Shown here in pieces: positions 61,818 to 64,000 of a stretch of 64,000 nt of DNA. The DNA is taken from contig NZ_JYLB01000005.1 in the NCBI RefSeq assembly GCF_001042905.1, positions 310,001 through 374,000 on the forward strand. Reading direction: 5' to 3'. The position numbers were made by a program, and so were the translations under genes. The first letter of the stretch is position 1, and every line of letters begins with the position of its first letter. Source of the stretch: Pseudomonas lini (GTDB lineage Bacteria; Pseudomonadota; Gammaproteobacteria; Pseudomonadales; Pseudomonadaceae). The notes beneath the pieces are model-generated. The model worked only from the letters and a program-made list of their open reading frames with translations, searched no databases and had not been told where the DNA came from.

Positions 61818-61956
61818 GCAGCTAAGCTGCATCGCATGGATGTGCACAAAATTGATCCGACGAGCCCCAATCGGCTCGTCCAAATGACCTGACGGTTCAC
61901 CCCGAAGGTGCTGGATTCTCGAGGCGGGGAGGCGTATGCCTCCCCGGCTCGTTTTT
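61818..61956 (+). promoter_or_regulatory. structured waaF leader: three hairpins ending in a terminator-like stem and T run
   Basis: In order: GCAGC-TAA-GCTGC (61818-61830), GACGAGCC-N6-GGCTCGTC (61859-61880), and GGGGAGGC-GTAT-GCCTCCCC (61926-61945), followed by GGCTCG and five Ts (61952-61956). The last stem looks like a rho-independent terminator only 10 bases before the waaF ATG. The segment ACGAGCC (61860-61866) can pair either with GGCTCGT at 61873 or with GGCTCGT at 61946 beside the terminator. That would allow alternative folds. It could also simply terminate upstream transcription. Confidence 0.5.
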
Positions 61957-61965
61957 GGAAACCAC

Positions 61966-63000
61966 ATGAAAATTCTGATCGTTGGGCCCAGTTGGGTCGG
62001 TGACATGGTGATGGCGCAGACACTTTTTCAGTGTCTCAAACAACGCCACCCGCAGTGCGAAATCGACGTGCTGGCCCCCGAGTGGAGCCGGCCGATCCTC
62101 GAACGCATGCCTGAAGTACGTCAGGCCTTGAGCTTCCCGCTCGGCCACGGCGTGCTGGAGCTGGCGACGCGTCGGCGCATCGGTAAATCCCTGGCCGGCC
62201 AGTACGACCAGGCCATCCTGCTGCCCAATTCCCTGAAGTCGGCACTGGTACCGTTTTTTGCCGGTATCCCGAAACGCACCGGCTGGCGTGGCGAATTCCG
62301 CTACGGCCTGCTCAATGACGTGCGCACGCTCGACAAAGAGCGTTACCCGCTGATGATCGAGCGTTTCATGGCCCTGGCCTTTGAGCCCGGTGTCGACTTG
62401 CCGAAGCCGTATCCACGGCCGAGCCTGCAGATCGACCCGGTGACCCGCGACGGCGCACTGGCCAAATTCAGTTTGGCTCTCGACCGTCCGGTGTTGGCGC
62501 TGTGCCCCGGCGCCGAGTTCGGTGAGTCCAAGCGCTGGCCGTCGGAGCACTACGCCAAGGTCGCCGAAGCGAAGATCCGTGAAGGCTGGCAGGTCTGGCT
62601 GTTCGGCTCGAAAAACGATCACGCGGTGGGCGAAGACATTCGCGCGCGGCTGATTCCGGGTCTGCGTGAAGAGTCGGTGAACCTCAGTGGCGACACATCC
62701 CTGGCCGAGGCCATCGATCTGCTGTCCTGCGCTGACGCGGTGGTCTCCAACGACTCCGGCCTGATGCACGTGGCCGCTGCGCTGAACCGCCCGTTGGTGG
62801 CGGTGTACGGCTCGACGTCGCCGGGTTTTACGCCACCGTTGGCCGAGCACGTCGAGATCGTGCGCCTGGGCATCGAATGCAGTCCGTGCTTCGATCGCAC
62901 CTGCCGTTTCGGTCATTACAATTGCTTGCGCCAGCTCATGCCGAAAGCGGTGAACGAAGCCTTGCAGCGGTTGCTGGGCACTGTGGTCGAGGTCAAATAG
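61966..63000 (+). CDS. waaF: ADP-heptose:LPS heptosyltransferase II (WaaF/RfaF)
   Basis: 344 residues from the ATG at 61966 (MKILIVGPSWVGDMVMAQTL), which matches the family start; an earlier in-frame ATG would sit in the leader hairpin. GT9 family features include LLPNSLKSALVPFFAGIPKR, LCPGAEFGESKRWP and SNDSGLMHVAAALNRPLVAV. It adds the second heptose to the inner core of lipopolysaccharide. waaC follows directly with one base between the stop and its TTG start. Confidence 0.95.
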   Translation: MKILIVGPSWVGDMVMAQTLFQCLKQRHPQCEIDVLAPEWSRPILERMPEVRQALSFPLGHGVLELATRRRIGKSLAGQYDQAILLPNSLKSALVPFFAGIPKRTGWRGEFRYGLLNDVRTLDKERYPLMIERFMALAFEPGVDLPKPYPRPSLQIDPVTRDGALAKFSLALDRPVLALCPGAEFGESKRWPSEHYAKVAEAKIREGWQVWLFGSKNDHAVGEDIRARLIPGLREESVNLSGDTSLAEAIDLLSCADAVVSNDSGLMHVAAALNRPLVAVYGSTSPGFTPPLAEHVEIVRLGIECSPCFDRTCRFGHYNCLRQLMPKAVNEALQRLLGTVVEVK

Positions 63001-63001
63001 T

Positions 63002-64000
63002 TTGCGGGTACTGTTGATCAAGACTTCTTCGCTGGGCGACGTGATTCACGCGTTGCCAGCGTTGACCGACGCGGCGCGGGCGATCCCCGGCATCACGTTC
63101 GACTGGGTGGTGGAAGAAGGCTTTGCCGAGATTCCGACCTGGCACCCTGCCGTGGGTAAGGTGATTCCGGTGGCGATCCGTCGCTGGCGCAAGAACATCT
63201 GGCAGACCATCAAGAGTGGCGAGTGGAAGCGCTTCAAACAGAGCATTCGCGCGACCAAATATGACTTGGTGATCGATGCCCAGGGCCTGCTGAAAAGCGC
63301 GTTGCTGACTCGCTACGCCAAAGCCCCGGTGGCTGGGCTGGACAAGAACTCGGCCCGCGAACCGATCGCCGCGCGTTTCTACTCCCGACGTCTGGCCGTG
63401 GCCCGTGGGCAACACGCGGTAGAGCGAGTGCGTCAGCTGTTCGCGGTGGCCCTGGGTTACGACCTGCCCAAAGGGCTGGGCGAATACGGCCTGAACATCG
63501 AGCGACTGGTGGAGTTGCCGCGCAAGAATCCGTACGTGGTGTTTCTCCATGGCACCACTTGGGACACCAAGCATTGGCCCGAAGCCTACTGGCGCGAACT
63601 GGCCGAGCGGGTGGGTTACCTCGGCGTGGCAGTGAAGCTGCCGTGGGGTAATCCGATCGAAAAGTCCCGCGCCGAGCGCATCGCCAAAGACATGCGACAC
63701 GTCGAAGTGCTGCCCAAGCTGAACCTGGCGGGTGTCGGTAAAGTTCTGGCCGGGGCGCAAGCCTGCGTAGCGGTGGACACCGGTCTCGGTCACCTCGCTG
63801 CGGCGCTGGACGTGCCAACCCTGTCGCTGTTCGGCCCGACCAACCCGGGCCTGACTGGCGCGTACGGCAAGTCGCAGATTCACATGGCCAGCGACTTTCC
63901 TTGCGCGCCGTGCCTGCAAAAGAAATGCACCTATCAACCGACGGCCGACGATGCCCGTCGGTTCGACCTGAAACGCGAGTGGCCCCTGTGCTTCACGCGT
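63002..64000 (+). CDS. waaC: ADP-heptose:LPS heptosyltransferase I (WaaC/RfaC), partial at right edge
   Basis: 333 codons are present; the end (about 20 more residues) lies beyond the window. The start is most likely the TTG at 63002, giving MRVLLIKTSSLGDVIHALPA, which is the conserved family N-terminus; a GAGG lies about 10 bases upstream and no ATG or GTG fits. GT9 blocks include DLVIDAQGLLKSALLTRYAK, VVFLHGTTWDTKHWPEAYW and VAVDTGLGHLAAALDVPTLS. It transfers the first heptose onto Kdo of the LPS core. It should be co-transcribed with waaF. Confidence 0.93.
   Translation, partial: MRVLLIKTSSLGDVIHALPALTDAARAIPGITFDWVVEEGFAEIPTWHPAVGKVIPVAIRRWRKNIWQTIKSGEWKRFKQSIRATKYDLVIDAQGLLKSALLTRYAKAPVAGLDKNSAREPIAARFYSRRLAVARGQHAVERVRQLFAVALGYDLPKGLGEYGLNIERLVELPRKNPYVVFLHGTTWDTKHWPEAYWRELAERVGYLGVAVKLPWGNPIEKSRAERIAKDMRHVEVLPKLNLAGVGKVLAGAQACVAVDTGLGHLAAALDVPTLSLFGPTNPGLTGAYGKSQIHMASDFPCAPCLQKKCTYQPTADDARRFDLKREWPLCFTR

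Noticed and set aside
61619..61965. Remnant of ilvE between glnE and waaF, as expected from P. aeruginosa order
   Set aside because: No IlvE-like translation was recognised; the gap is filled by a REPIN and leader hairpins, and other pseudomonads lack ilvE here.

Overview
The window is a GC-rich, densely packed chromosomal segment that looks like the Pseudomonas fluorescens group. Evidence is the codon and GC style, the gene order waaC-waaF-glnE-aceE-aceF-...-dipA-msrA (as in P. aeruginosa PA5011-PA5018, without ilvE), the putA/putP pair, trifunctional PutA, and several families of Pseudomonas REP/REPIN palindromes. No rRNA, tRNA, CRISPR array or prophage was recognised.

Layout. (1) 1-14084, minus strand: a tightly overlapping block of 16 genes, running off the left edge, of an aryl-polyene (xanthomonadin/flexirubin-like) pigment cluster. 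It holds a condensing-enzyme-like subunit, two acyltransferases, two acyl carrier proteins, an adenylation-dehydratase fusion, a glycosyltransferase, an aromatic ammonia-lyase, a thioesterase, a LolA-like carrier, an MMPL exporter, an antiporter-like membrane protein, a flavin-dependent-halogenase-like enzyme, a methyltransferase and a DUF3261 lipoprotein. The remaining ketosynthase/reductase genes are expected beyond position 1. (2) 14444-35321: housekeeping and signalling genes: orphan ParA, TrxC, SelO, MscK, NhaP2, two chemoreceptors flanking a ZapB/ZapA-like pair, an acyl-CoA dehydrogenase, and divergent putA/putP with six PutA-type GTTGCA sites between them. (3) 35683-46993: a type VI secretion effector island. 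VgrG, a DUF4123 adaptor and an Rhs toxin with its immunity gene run rightward, followed by decayed toxin/immunity cassettes. A PAAR-Tae4-Tai4 operon runs toward them from the other side. DNA becomes AT-rich from the Rhs toxin tip onward. (4) 47384-64000: RlmJ, MsrA, the c-di-GMP phosphodiesterase DipA, a PhoD-like phosphatase, the pyruvate dehydrogenase genes aceF/aceE with two GntR-type palindromes upstream, GlnE, and the LPS heptosyltransferases WaaF and WaaC (cut by the right edge).

How the parts work together. The pigment block would make an aromatic starter (ammonia-lyase), activate it onto an acyl carrier protein, elongate it to a polyene, tailor it (methylation, possibly halogenation or oxidation, acyl or glycosyl transfer) and move it to the outer membrane (MMPL, LolA-like, lipoprotein). 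The T6SS island would arm one VgrG spike with an Rhs nuclease-like toxin and a separate PAAR-tipped peptidoglycan amidase, each with a dedicated immunity protein. The most notable points are the halogenase-like enzyme and unusual ammonia-lyase selectivity pair in the pigment cluster, the Rhs toxin with a string of displaced toxin/immunity relics, the PAAR-Tae4-Tai4 set, and the regulatory DNA in front of putA/putP, aceE and waaF.
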